Assembly (NCBI RefSeq): GCF_900220985.1
Contig: NZ_OCPC01000003.1
Span: 310,001 to 374,000 of the forward strand
Length of the DNA: 64,000 bases
Source: Parahoeflea halophila
GTDB taxonomy: Bacteria; Pseudomonadota; Alphaproteobacteria; Rhizobiales; Rhizobiaceae
Direction of reading: 5' to 3'
Shown: one piece after another, positions 52,379 to 59,744 of the stretch
Layout: the number at the start of each line of letters is the position of its first letter
Position numbering within the stretch: the stretch's first letter is position 1
Notes under the pieces: model-generated
Databases searched by the model: none
What the model was told of the DNA's origin: nothing
Seen by the model: the letters and a program-made list of their open reading frames with translations, nothing else
Program-made: the position numbers and the translations under genes

Positions 52379-52852
52379 TCAGCCGCAGCATTTCTTGTAT
52401 TTCCTACCCGACCCGCAGGGGCACATGTCGTTGCGGCCGGCGCCGCTGCCACCCAGCGCAGCCGACTCGCGATACCGCTCCCAGTAGAACCAGCGGTCAT
52501 CGATGCGACGGAACAGCGAGGTCTCCCGGAGTTTACCCTCCGCGCCGTTCTGGCTGAAACGGGCGATGAAGCTGACCGTACCCTCGCCGTCGACTTCCCT
52601 GCCCTTTCGTGAGCGCAGGATTTCAAGTCCGAGCCAGCGCGTGCCGAGCTGGGAGCGCTGGGCTTGCAGCAGGTTGAATTCGGCAGCGGCGGGACCGGCA
52701 CAGGTGGCGGCGATATAGTCAAGCCTTGAAAGCGCGTAGGCTGCGTAACGTGCGCGCATGAGAGTCTCCGCCGTCGGCGCAGGTTCCCCCGCATGATACC
52801 GCCCGCAACAAACGTTAAGGTCGAGATTGGAGCCACAAGGGCATTGAGGCAT
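52379..52852 (-). CDS. ychJ: YchJ-family SEC-C motif protein
   Basis: A 157-residue protein with a zinc-binding SEC-C motif at each end: CPCGSNLDLNVCCGRYH at the N-terminus and DMCPCGSGRKYKKCCG at the C-terminus, as in SecA and YchJ. The central NTF2-like part begins ETLMRARYAAYALSRLDYIAATC. Relatives are often fused or adjacent to SecA; here it is alone. Function unknown. Confidence 0.88.
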   Translation of the reverse strand: MPQCPCGSNLDLNVCCGRYHAGEPAPTAETLMRARYAAYALSRLDYIAATCAGPAAAEFNLLQAQRSQLGTRWLGLEILRSRKGREVDGEGTVSFIARFSQNGAEGKLRETSLFRRIDDRWFYWERYRESAALGGSGAGRNDMCPCGSGRKYKKCCG

Positions 52853-53042
52853 GGGTCTGTCCTTGACCAGTTGCAGAGATGGCTTGGCAGCCGAAAAAGC
52901 GGAAAGACGGTATCAGGTGGAGATTGCCCGGGGCTGGTACTCCTTCAAACAAGCGCTTGCCTCGGGCCAGCGACGGGGCCACGCACCGAGCCGGCCTGGG
53001 TGATGCGTTGCCGACCGGCAGATCAATCCTTCGCAACCTCAA

Positions 53043-53477
53043 TCACGATCCCTCTGCTGCCGTCCGACGGACGGTCGCACTTGCATCAAAAGCATCATCG
53101 ACCGGGACCTGCAAGGCCGTGGCCAGCTGATTGGTCTTACCCGCCAGTCCGATGATCGCCAGCAACTCGCCATACTGCTCTTCGGTCATGCCCTTGGCGC
53201 GGGCGGCTGCCGTGTGGGAATGAACACAATAGCTACAATTGTTGGCGACCGAGACGGCGATGTAGATCATCTCCTTGGTCAGCGGATCGATCGAGGACGG
53301 CTTGCCGATCACCTCCTTGACTTCCGTCCAGGTGCGTTCGAGCAGGGCCGGATCGAAGGCCAGCCAGAGCCACATATTGTTGATGAAGTCTGTCTTGCGG
53401 GTCGAGCGAATGTCGTCAAACACCGCCTTGACGCGGGGATCGGATTCAAGGTTTTCGGTGGGGACCTGCGTGCTCAT
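53043..53477 (-). CDS. Carboxymuconolactone decarboxylase/AhpD-like protein
   Basis: A 144-residue AhpD-like protein: the redox centre is NCSYCVHSH with the CxxC pair and catalytic His (about residues 87-95), preceded by KEMIYIAVSVAN. AhpD-like proteins reduce peroxides as partners of peroxiredoxins. Start 53477 (MSTQVPTENLE) has AAAGGAAACC upstream, somewhat far; an open frame to 53609 is unlikely. No AhpC gene nearby. Confidence 0.85.
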   Translation of the reverse strand: MSTQVPTENLESDPRVKAVFDDIRSTRKTDFINNMWLWLAFDPALLERTWTEVKEVIGKPSSIDPLTKEMIYIAVSVANNCSYCVHSHTAAARAKGMTEEQYGELLAIIGLAGKTNQLATALQVPVDDAFDASATVRRTAAEGS

Positions 53478-53943
53478 GGCGTCATGGTTTCCTTTGTCGG
53501 GTCTGCTGCTGCGGCAGGACCAGAAGATCGAAGTGGTCCGGCGGTGATGTAGGCAATGGAAATCTGCAAACGTCATCGAAACTATCCATTTCGAACAGTC
53601 CTGGTGCAAGCTCTACTGGCCGGTCTGCTGTTTTTGAGGCGTATCCTGTAAAAACCTGCTCATCGCGGGTTCGTGTCACCAACGCGGGAACAACCGCTGA
53701 AACTTCGGCGATGAGACGAGAGCGGCCTGACGACTGTGAGCCAGCTCCCGTTTACACCCAGCCCGCAGGCTATTCGGGCAAGGCGCAGGGACCCTTGCAA
53801 ATGCCAGTCTGCAAGATCTGTCAAAACATATATTCTTCATGATGCCGGCAGAGGCGGATGAAACTGCCTTTTCTCTGGCCTTTCGCAAATACTGAATTAC
53901 AAATATTGCGTAAGACCCTGTAATCGGATTCGGGAGAACGACC
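53478..53943. other. 466-base intergenic region, divergent promoters
   Basis: Lies between an AhpD-like gene and a dienelactone hydrolase, reading away from each other. The half before the hydrolase (53800-53930) is AT-rich. I saw no strong promoter pair, gene, RNA or repeat. Confidence 0.4.
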
Positions 53944-54822
53944 ATGGCAGACAAACCTACTGTTACACAGGCCATGATCCAGGCTTATGACGAGTACACG
54001 CATCTGACACTGGACCGGCGCGGCTTCATGGACAAGCTCTCAAAACTGGCCGGATCCGGTGCAGCAGCGGCTGCCATTGCCCCATTGCTCGCCGCCAACA
54101 GCGCACAGGCAGCGATCGTGGCGGAGGACGACAAGAGAGTTGCGACATCTGAGGTGCGTTTCAGGGGTGCCACCGGCGTCATGACCGGCTATCTGGCGAT
54201 CCCGGCCTTTGCCGACAAGCCAGTCCCGGGCATTATCGTGGTGCATGAAAACCGTGGCCTCAACGATCACATCCGCGACATAGCACGACGCCTTGCGCTG
54301 GAAGGCTATGCTGCCCTGGCGGTGGATTTTCTCTCCCCGCTCGGCGGCACCCCGGCCGACGAGGACACCGCCCGAGAGATGGTCAGCGAATTGATCAGCT
54401 CCGATACGGTCGCCAATGCCGCGGCCGCACGAAGCTGGCTTTCCGGACACCCAAGAACCACCAAAAAGGTCGCGGCAATCGGATTTTGCTGGGGCGGTGG
54501 GCTGGTCAATGATCTGGCCGTGGCGGATCCGGAACTGCGCGCGGGCATTGTCTATTACGGACGTCAGCCGGACACAAAGGATGTCCCGGCGATCAAGGCT
54601 GCAATGCTGCTGCATTATGCCGGTCTCGATGAACGCATAAATGCCGGCCTTCAGGCCTACCGCTCGGCGCTTTTGTCCAACGGAAAGGTGTTTGGCCTGC
54701 ACGTCTACCCACGAGTCAACCACGCCTTCAACAATGACACCTCGGCAGCACGCTACAGCAAGGAGGCCGCGGACCTGGCGTGGGAGCGCACGCTGGCATT
54801 CCTCAAGGGAACAATGTTCTAA
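53944..54822 (+). CDS. Tat-exported dienelactone hydrolase family protein
   Basis: A 292-residue alpha/beta hydrolase. The N-terminal DRRGFMDKLSKLAGSGAAAAAIAPLLAA has the RR-x-FM twin-arginine signal with cleavage near ANSAQA (about 56), so it is exported folded. Catalytic triad of the family: nucleophile Cys in IGFCWGGG (about 180), Asp in AGLDERI and His in RVNHAFNND. It would hydrolyse lactones or esters in the periplasm. Alone on its strand, 151 bases before a DUF2267 gene. Confidence 0.9.
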   Translation: MADKPTVTQAMIQAYDEYTHLTLDRRGFMDKLSKLAGSGAAAAAIAPLLAANSAQAAIVAEDDKRVATSEVRFRGATGVMTGYLAIPAFADKPVPGIIVVHENRGLNDHIRDIARRLALEGYAALAVDFLSPLGGTPADEDTAREMVSELISSDTVANAAAARSWLSGHPRTTKKVAAIGFCWGGGLVNDLAVADPELRAGIVYYGRQPDTKDVPAIKAAMLLHYAGLDERINAGLQAYRSALLSNGKVFGLHVYPRVNHAFNNDTSAARYSKEAADLAWERTLAFLKGTMF

Positions 54823-54973
54823 CCTGCCGCCATCCGGTCATGTCCGGCTGCTATCGGGAGGGCAGCCGCGTGTTGTGGCGGATAACCTGCGAAAATCAGT
54901 CCGGCGCGGCTTGCAAAGGCGATTTTCGCCGTTTACGCTTACGTTAACGTCACTTAATCTCGGAGAATAGTCC

Positions 54974-55330
54974 ATGAACGATCTCGTTTCCCGCATCGCG
55001 ACCAATGTCGGCGTCGATCCGGACGTCGCAGCCAAGGCCGTCGGCGCCATTCTGGAATTCCTGCAGTCGGAAGGCCCGGCGGACAAGGTCCAGGAAATGA
55101 TGGCTGCCGTTCCCGGCGCCGCAGACCTGATTGCGCAGGCTCCAAGCGGCGGCATGATGTCGATGGGCGGCGTCATGGGCCTCGGCCAGAAACTGATGGG
55201 CATGGGCCTCGGTATGGGTGAAATCTCGAGCGTTGCCAAGGAAACCATGGCCTATGCCCGGGAAAACGGCGCCGGCGATTCGATCGATGAGATCGTGGCT
55301 TCGATCCCGGGCTTGTCTCAGTTCGTCTGA
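54974..55330 (+). CDS. DUF2267 family small protein
   Basis: A 118-residue protein: VGVDPDVAAKAVGAILEFLQSEGPADKVQEMMAAVPGA is the DUF2267 core, followed by a Met/Gly-rich MMSMGGVMGLGQKLMGMGLGMGEI segment. Predicted soluble helical. Function unknown in this group. Followed by a clear terminator. Confidence 0.78.
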   Translation: MNDLVSRIATNVGVDPDVAAKAVGAILEFLQSEGPADKVQEMMAAVPGAADLIAQAPSGGMMSMGGVMGLGQKLMGMGLGMGEISSVAKETMAYARENGAGDSIDEIVASIPGLSQFV

Positions 55331-55376
55331 GGCTCCACTGAGCCGGGCGCAAGCCACGGCAAAACACCAGAGTTTC

Positions 55377-55406
55377 AATCCGGCGATGCGAATCGCCGGA
55401 TTTTTT
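55377..55406 (+). terminator. Intrinsic terminator after the DUF2267 gene
   Basis: Perfect arms AATCCGGCGAT/ATCGCCGGATT with a GCGA loop and six T's (55401-55406), 46 bases after the stop codon. Confidence 0.9.
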
Positions 55407-55562
55407 GTGCTTAAGGCAAACTGCCAGATGCACTTTGAAAAATCAGCAGCGGAGCGGCCCACCTCCCGGGCCAGCCCCGCGCTCCTCCCCTCTTCGGCCT
55501 CCTTGCAACTCGTTCACCGGTCCCGGCCTGATGAAGGCGAGACGGATCCGTGCGAGCCGGTG

Positions 55563-55757
55563 TCAGGCCGGGCGGATGGATCTGTTCAGTTTCGCGGCGA
55601 TCAGCCAGGCAACCGGCAAGGCGGTCAATGCGCCAAGCACCGCCGCGACCGAGATGGAAACAGCCTCCATCCTGCCCAGGGTCAGCGTGGCGACAACAAA
55701 ACTGCCCGCGAACATGCTGCCGACCACGATGTAGATCATTGCTGCCAGTTTCAACAC
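55563..55757 (-). CDS. Small two-helix membrane protein
   Basis: A 64-residue protein with two transmembrane segments (IYIVVGSMFAGSFVVATLTLG and ISVAAVLGALTALPVAWLIAA) and a basic C-terminus. GTG start 55757 with GGGGGAA upstream. Homologues in Rhizobiales are often mislabelled CTP synthetase; there is no such domain. Function unknown. Confidence 0.65.
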   Translation of the reverse strand: MLKLAAMIYIVVGSMFAGSFVVATLTLGRMEAVSISVAAVLGALTALPVAWLIAAKLNRSIRPA

Positions 55758-56065
55758 GATTCCCCCTTCCCCAACTCATCAAAACTCCTGCGCATCCGCG
55801 GGAGATTCTCTGAGGCGCAGTTTACACCTTCGCAGGTAAGAGATTTTGATCTGGCTCAATGGTTCTGCGCTTTCTCAAGGCCGGATACGGCACCTGACCG
55901 GAGGCCATAGCTGCCGCCATCTCACCGCAACAGCAACCAAGTCGGCCGCGTGGCTGCTGCGGATTCGTGGGAAAACAAGGCCTGCACTGAATCAAAGGCT
56001 TGCGGTGATGTCCCCGCCGGGTTTCATTGGCATCAACCCCGGCCTTGCTGAAAGGATAGTCACGC
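55758..56065. other. 308-base intergenic region before the SH3-domain gene
   Basis: No gene or RNA recognised. The sequence near 55830-55870 is mildly AT-rich and could include the promoter of the SH3-domain gene. No repeat was found. Confidence 0.4.
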
Positions 56066-56665
56066 ATGTTCTTGCTACCCCGAACCGCCGGGCCGTTGCT
56101 TGCCGCCACCTGTTTCATGTTGATGGGTGGTCAGGCGCCTGCATCGGAAGCTCGCGGTTTCCAATGCGGGGGCGCCATCATCAGCATCAACCCGGAACCC
56201 GAAAACGGAACGGCGAGGATAGTCAGCCCGCGCGGCACGGAACAACTGCGCGCCGAAGCGGACGGGGTGTGGCGCGACGCGACCCAGGACCTGCAGTTTT
56301 ACGCTGACGAAAATCCCCCAACGATGTGGATGGGCTCGGAGCAATTTTCCTGCAAACAGATCTTCCCCGGCAGGGTGGAAGTCCGCGCCTACGGAACCGC
56401 TGACAGCACTGAAACGCCAGTCGATTCTGCGGGCAAGTCCCTGGGCGGGCGGCTTCGCACCGGGCCCGGGACCAACTTCGGCGTGGCGGGCAGCCTTGCC
56501 GAAGGAACGCCGGTCACGATTGTCACCAATACCGGGGTGCGGTTTGATGGCTATGACTGGTTTGAAATCCGCACCGGTAACGGTGTGAGCGCCTACCAGT
56601 GGGGCGGCATCATGTGCTCGGAAGCCCGGCAGATTGCCGGCATCTACGAGCAGTGCCAACCCTGA
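56066..56665 (+). CDS. Secreted bacterial SH3-domain protein
   Basis: A 199-residue protein with signal peptide (MFLLPRTAGPLLAATCFMLMGGQAPA), an N-terminal cysteine-bearing domain (GFQCGGAIISINPEPENGTARIVS..., C about 34 and 95), and a C-terminal bacterial SH3 domain (GGRLRTGPGTNFGVAGSLAEGTPVTIVTNTGVRFDGYDWFEIRTGNG, about 125-175). It may bind the cell wall. The following Tat-exported repeat protein is on the same strand, 63 bases on, suggesting a joint envelope role. Confidence 0.8.
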   Translation: MFLLPRTAGPLLAATCFMLMGGQAPASEARGFQCGGAIISINPEPENGTARIVSPRGTEQLRAEADGVWRDATQDLQFYADENPPTMWMGSEQFSCKQIFPGRVEVRAYGTADSTETPVDSAGKSLGGRLRTGPGTNFGVAGSLAEGTPVTIVTNTGVRFDGYDWFEIRTGNGVSAYQWGGIMCSEARQIAGIYEQCQP

Positions 56666-56728
56666 TACCTCCGACCTGTCCCATTCCGGGACACAAGGGT
56701 CTGGCACGGATCCTGCTCTGTCTTGTGC

Positions 56729-58129
56729 ATGAGCAAGAACCGTCACGTTCTGAGCCGCCGCGCGCTTCTGGGCAGCCTTGCCGGAATTGGTGCGGCAGGT
56801 CTTGTCACACCGCCGAGCGCCACTCGCGCCGCCGCCGGCAATCTGTTTACGCAGATCGATCTGCGCGGCGGACACGATGCCGATCTCGCCGGGCTGCTGC
56901 CGGACGCGGTGGATGACCAGAGCCGGCTGTTTCAGCGCGCCATAGACGAGGCAGCCGCTCTGGACCGGGTTCTCAGTCTTCCGCCCGGGCGTTTCGTGGT
57001 CTCCAACATTGACCTTCCCGACGGCGCCCGGATCGCAGGCGTGCCCGGCGCGACGCGGCTGATCTACGGCGGGCGCGGCCATTTCATGCTGGCGGAAGGT
57101 GCACGCCGCATCGAGCTGTCCGGGTTGGTGCTTGACGGTGTCAACCAGCGGCTTGGTGATCACGTCTCGTCGCTGGTGCATCTGCGCGGTGTCAGCGAGG
57201 CCATCGTCGACGATCTGGTCATCGCCGGTGCGGACGGGCATGGACTGACGCTGGAAGCCTGCGGCGGACGGATCAACCATTGCGAGATTTCCGGCGCACG
57301 GCTGGCCGGCATCTACGCTGTTGAAAGCCACGGACTTTCGATCACCCGCAATGTGGTGCGCGACTGTGCCAATGGCGGTATCCTGGTGCATCGCTGGTCG
57401 GTGGGCGAAGACGCGACGCTGATCGACGGCAATCGGGTGACGCGGATTGCGGCGCGAGCCGGCGGCACCGGACAGAACGGCAACGGCATCAACATCTTCC
57501 GCGCGGCCAATGTGATGGTGACCAACAACCATGTCTCCGACTGTGCGTTCTCTGCAATCCGCGCCAACCAGGCCAGCAACATCCAGATCGTCTCCAACCA
57601 AGCGATCCGCTCGGGCGAGACTGCGATCTATGCCGAGTTTTCTTTCCAGGGCGCGGTGATCGCCTCGAACCTGGTCGATGGCGGCACCGTGGGGATCTCG
57701 GTGGCCAATTTCAACGAGGGCGGGCGGCTGGCTTCCATTACCGGCAACATCCTCCGCAACCTTTCATCCAAGGGCCCTTACCCAGCTCAATATGCCGGTT
57801 TCGGAATCGGCATGGCAATCGAGGCGGACGCCGCGGTTTCGGGCAATGTCATCGAGGGCGCGCCGAAATGGGGCGTGCTGATGGGCTGGGGGCCATTCCT
57901 CAGGGCGGTCAATTTCTCCGGCAACACGATCCGCGATTGCGGTGCGGGCATCGCCGTTTCGGTGGTCGAAGGCGCCGGCACCGCACTGATCTCCGGCAAC
58001 TTGTTCGACGCCACGCCGGACGGTGCCATTATCGGTTGCCGCTGGAATGAAGTGGTGACAAAGGACCTGGCCCGGGTTGGCGCGGGCCGGTTCAAGCATC
58101 TGACGCTGGAGCGCAATGCGGTGGCATAA
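56729..58129 (+). CDS. Tat-exported parallel beta-helix protein (TIGR03808 type)
   Basis: A 466-residue protein. The RR signal is HVLSRRALLGSLAGIGAAGL with cleavage near TRAAAG (about 36). The rest is a right-handed beta-helix with repeated G-I-x-V/N-x-N coils (for example NGGILVHRWS, GNGINIFRAANVMVTNNHVSDCAFSAIRANQASNIQIVSNQ), typical of uncharacterised alphaproteobacterial Tat repeat proteins. No pectate-lyase catalytic triad can be identified. The last codons (GAGRFKHLTLERNAVA) are repeated in degenerate form at 59077-59155, beyond a PRC-barrel gene. The ATG at 56729 is preferred to an upstream TTG. Confidence 0.85.
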   Translation: MSKNRHVLSRRALLGSLAGIGAAGLVTPPSATRAAAGNLFTQIDLRGGHDADLAGLLPDAVDDQSRLFQRAIDEAAALDRVLSLPPGRFVVSNIDLPDGARIAGVPGATRLIYGGRGHFMLAEGARRIELSGLVLDGVNQRLGDHVSSLVHLRGVSEAIVDDLVIAGADGHGLTLEACGGRINHCEISGARLAGIYAVESHGLSITRNVVRDCANGGILVHRWSVGEDATLIDGNRVTRIAARAGGTGQNGNGINIFRAANVMVTNNHVSDCAFSAIRANQASNIQIVSNQAIRSGETAIYAEFSFQGAVIASNLVDGGTVGISVANFNEGGRLASITGNILRNLSSKGPYPAQYAGFGIGMAIEADAAVSGNVIEGAPKWGVLMGWGPFLRAVNFSGNTIRDCGAGIAVSVVEGAGTALISGNLFDATPDGAIIGCRWNEVVTKDLARVGAGRFKHLTLERNAVA

Positions 58130-58499
58130 GGACTGCTCGCGGAGATCTGCCCGAAGCGGATGAAGCGCCCGAAGGCAATCGTGTAAATGAAGTCGGGCAA
58201 AAAGAGATACAGGTTTATTGGCCGGTCGCCGCTCTGGACGATATCCAAGCTTCAGTGCTTGGTGATCCGTTTCCGTCGGACCACCGGCACGGGCGCTGGC
58301 TCCAACTGACCATGTTCCTGCCAGACAACACTGACGAAACAAAAGTGTTTTGAATACAGTAACTTACAGCCAACGGGGCCAGGTTTCCCAAAAAAATGCG
58401 GAACAATCTCCGATGTAGTGGAGTTGGGATAGCGAATGCGGTTGTCGAACGAACTGGTCACGCCGCATCGCAAAATTGAAATCCAACTTGGAGGAACCC
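58130..58499. other. 370-base region after the beta-helix gene
   Basis: No gene recognised. It begins the block between the beta-helix gene and its 3'-end remnant. The part before the PRC-barrel gene is AT-rich (58330-58430) and probably holds that gene's promoter. Confidence 0.45.
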
Positions 58500-58919
58500 A
58501 TGAAACGCCTTCTTCTTGCCACTGCTGGCGCACTTATGATCTCGGCACCCGTCGTGGCCCAGATGACGGACTATTCCGACCTCATCCGGACTCGCGACAT
58601 CACCGGCGGCACCATCTACACCATGAACGCGTCCTATGATGAAGGTTCCTGGGGCACGGACCCTTACTACACCAGTGCCGACACTGAGTGGAACGATATC
58701 GGGGAAATTGAAGACGTGATCCTCAACCGCGAGGGCAAGATGGTCGGCATCGTCGCCGAGATCGGTGGTTTTCTCGACATTGGCGATAAGCATGTAATGC
58801 TGCCAGTGGAAGACGTGAAGCTTGTCGCAGTTGACGACAAAAGCTATTCGTACGTCACGCGTCTTTCCGAGGAACAGTTGGAAGAGCTGGAGAGCGTTGA
58901 CGAAGCATGGTGGAACTAA
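58500..58919 (+). CDS. Secreted PRC-barrel domain protein
   Basis: A 139-residue protein with signal peptide (MKRLLLATAGALMISAPVVAQ) and a PRC-barrel domain (SADTEWNDIGEIEDVILNREGKMVGIVAEIGGFLDIGDKHVMLPVEDVKLV, about 60-115). PRC-barrels mediate protein-RNA or protein-protein contacts; exported forms are frequent in Rhizobiales, of unknown function. Ribosome-binding site GGAGGAA. It has its own terminator and is the only gene in the block bounded by the two copies of the beta-helix gene's 3' end. Confidence 0.85.
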   Translation: MKRLLLATAGALMISAPVVAQMTDYSDLIRTRDITGGTIYTMNASYDEGSWGTDPYYTSADTEWNDIGEIEDVILNREGKMVGIVAEIGGFLDIGDKHVMLPVEDVKLVAVDDKSYSYVTRLSEEQLEELESVDEAWWN

Positions 58920-58954
58920 CACCCTGAAGCGTCTTGAACAAGGTGAAGCTCTTG

Positions 58955-58986
58955 AACCCCGCCGGTGGACACCGGCGGGGTTTATC
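58955..58986 (+). terminator. Intrinsic terminator after the PRC-barrel gene
   Basis: Arms AACCCCGCCGGTG / CACCGGCGGGGTT pair perfectly over 13 bases around a two-base centre, then TTATCTTG. Confidence 0.88.
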
Positions 58987-59076
58987 TTGTCTGAAGCCAG
59001 GCTGGCGCTCCGTTTGGGTAGAAAAATTTCATCCTTGAATCTGTCGGGCGGAATGCAAGAGGCAGAGCCAACCTAG

Positions 59077-59155
59077 AATGACGGCGGTCATCGGGCTCCT
59101 CATGCGGCGCGGGCCGGTTCAGGCATCTGACGCTGGCGCGCAACGCGGTGGCTTG
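59077..59155 (+). pseudogene. Degenerate 3'-end copy of the beta-helix gene at 56729
   Basis: Bases 59106-59153 match 58079-58126 with four differences in 48 by hand count. Translated it gives GAGRFRHLTLARNAVAW against GAGRFKHLTLERNAVA-stop. Weaker similarity extends upstream to about 59077. The stop codon is lost and no other part of the gene is present. Same strand as the intact gene. Confidence 0.85.
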
Positions 59156-59320
59156 GCGGCGCCGTCCGGCCATCGCGAAATGTGGGATTATCTCCAAGGT
59201 CCAAGCAGTGCGGAAATAAACTTCGCCCGCCCTATTGCCGCCAATTGACACTTTTTCAGGCCGGGAGGATCCTTATTCTGTCCACCGGGATTGCCGGTGT
59301 GGTCAACAGAGGTCAATCAC

Positions 59321-59680
59321 ATGAAAAAGATGATTTGGGTTGGTCTTGTGGCTGCGCTCAGCCTCTCGACTGCAGGAAAGGCGCAAGTCGCCACCGGCAC
59401 TTACACAGTTGAAGGAACCAATCTCGACGGCAGCAGATATGACGGCACCGCGACCATTGAGCTCAGTTCGGAGACGACCTGCCATATTTACTGGAACACG
59501 GGCACAGAATCCGACGGCATCTGCATGCTATACGACAATGTGTTTGCCGCAGGCTACGTGTTCCGCAACGGGGGGGTCGGGCTCGTGGTCTATCAGGTAA
59601 TGGATGACGGCACGCTGGAAGGGGCATGGACCATTGACGGTGTCGACGGTTCCGGCACCGAAAGGCTGATACCGCAGTGA
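59321..59680 (+). CDS. Small secreted protein of unknown family
   Basis: A 119-residue protein with signal peptide (MKKMIWVGLVAALSLSTAGKAQ). The mature part is a compact beta-rich domain (TGTYTVEGTNLDGSRYDGTATIELSSETTCHIYWNTGT...) with two cysteines (TTCHIY and GICML) likely disulfide-bonded. AGAGG precedes the ATG at moderate distance. No family recognised. Confidence 0.7.
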   Translation: MKKMIWVGLVAALSLSTAGKAQVATGTYTVEGTNLDGSRYDGTATIELSSETTCHIYWNTGTESDGICMLYDNVFAAGYVFRNGGVGLVVYQVMDDGTLEGAWTIDGVDGSGTERLIPQ

Positions 59681-59744
59681 CCGGATGGAGCGACAGCCCG
59701 GTTAACGCCCCAGCCACGAATCCGGGACGGCTGCCTGCGGCTGA

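Larger units (their letters stand above)
58920..59320. other. 401-base region with terminator and beta-helix gene remnant
   Basis: It contains the PRC-barrel terminator (58955-58986) and the 3'-end remnant (59077-59155). Beyond that no gene or repeat was recognised. Confidence 0.6.
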
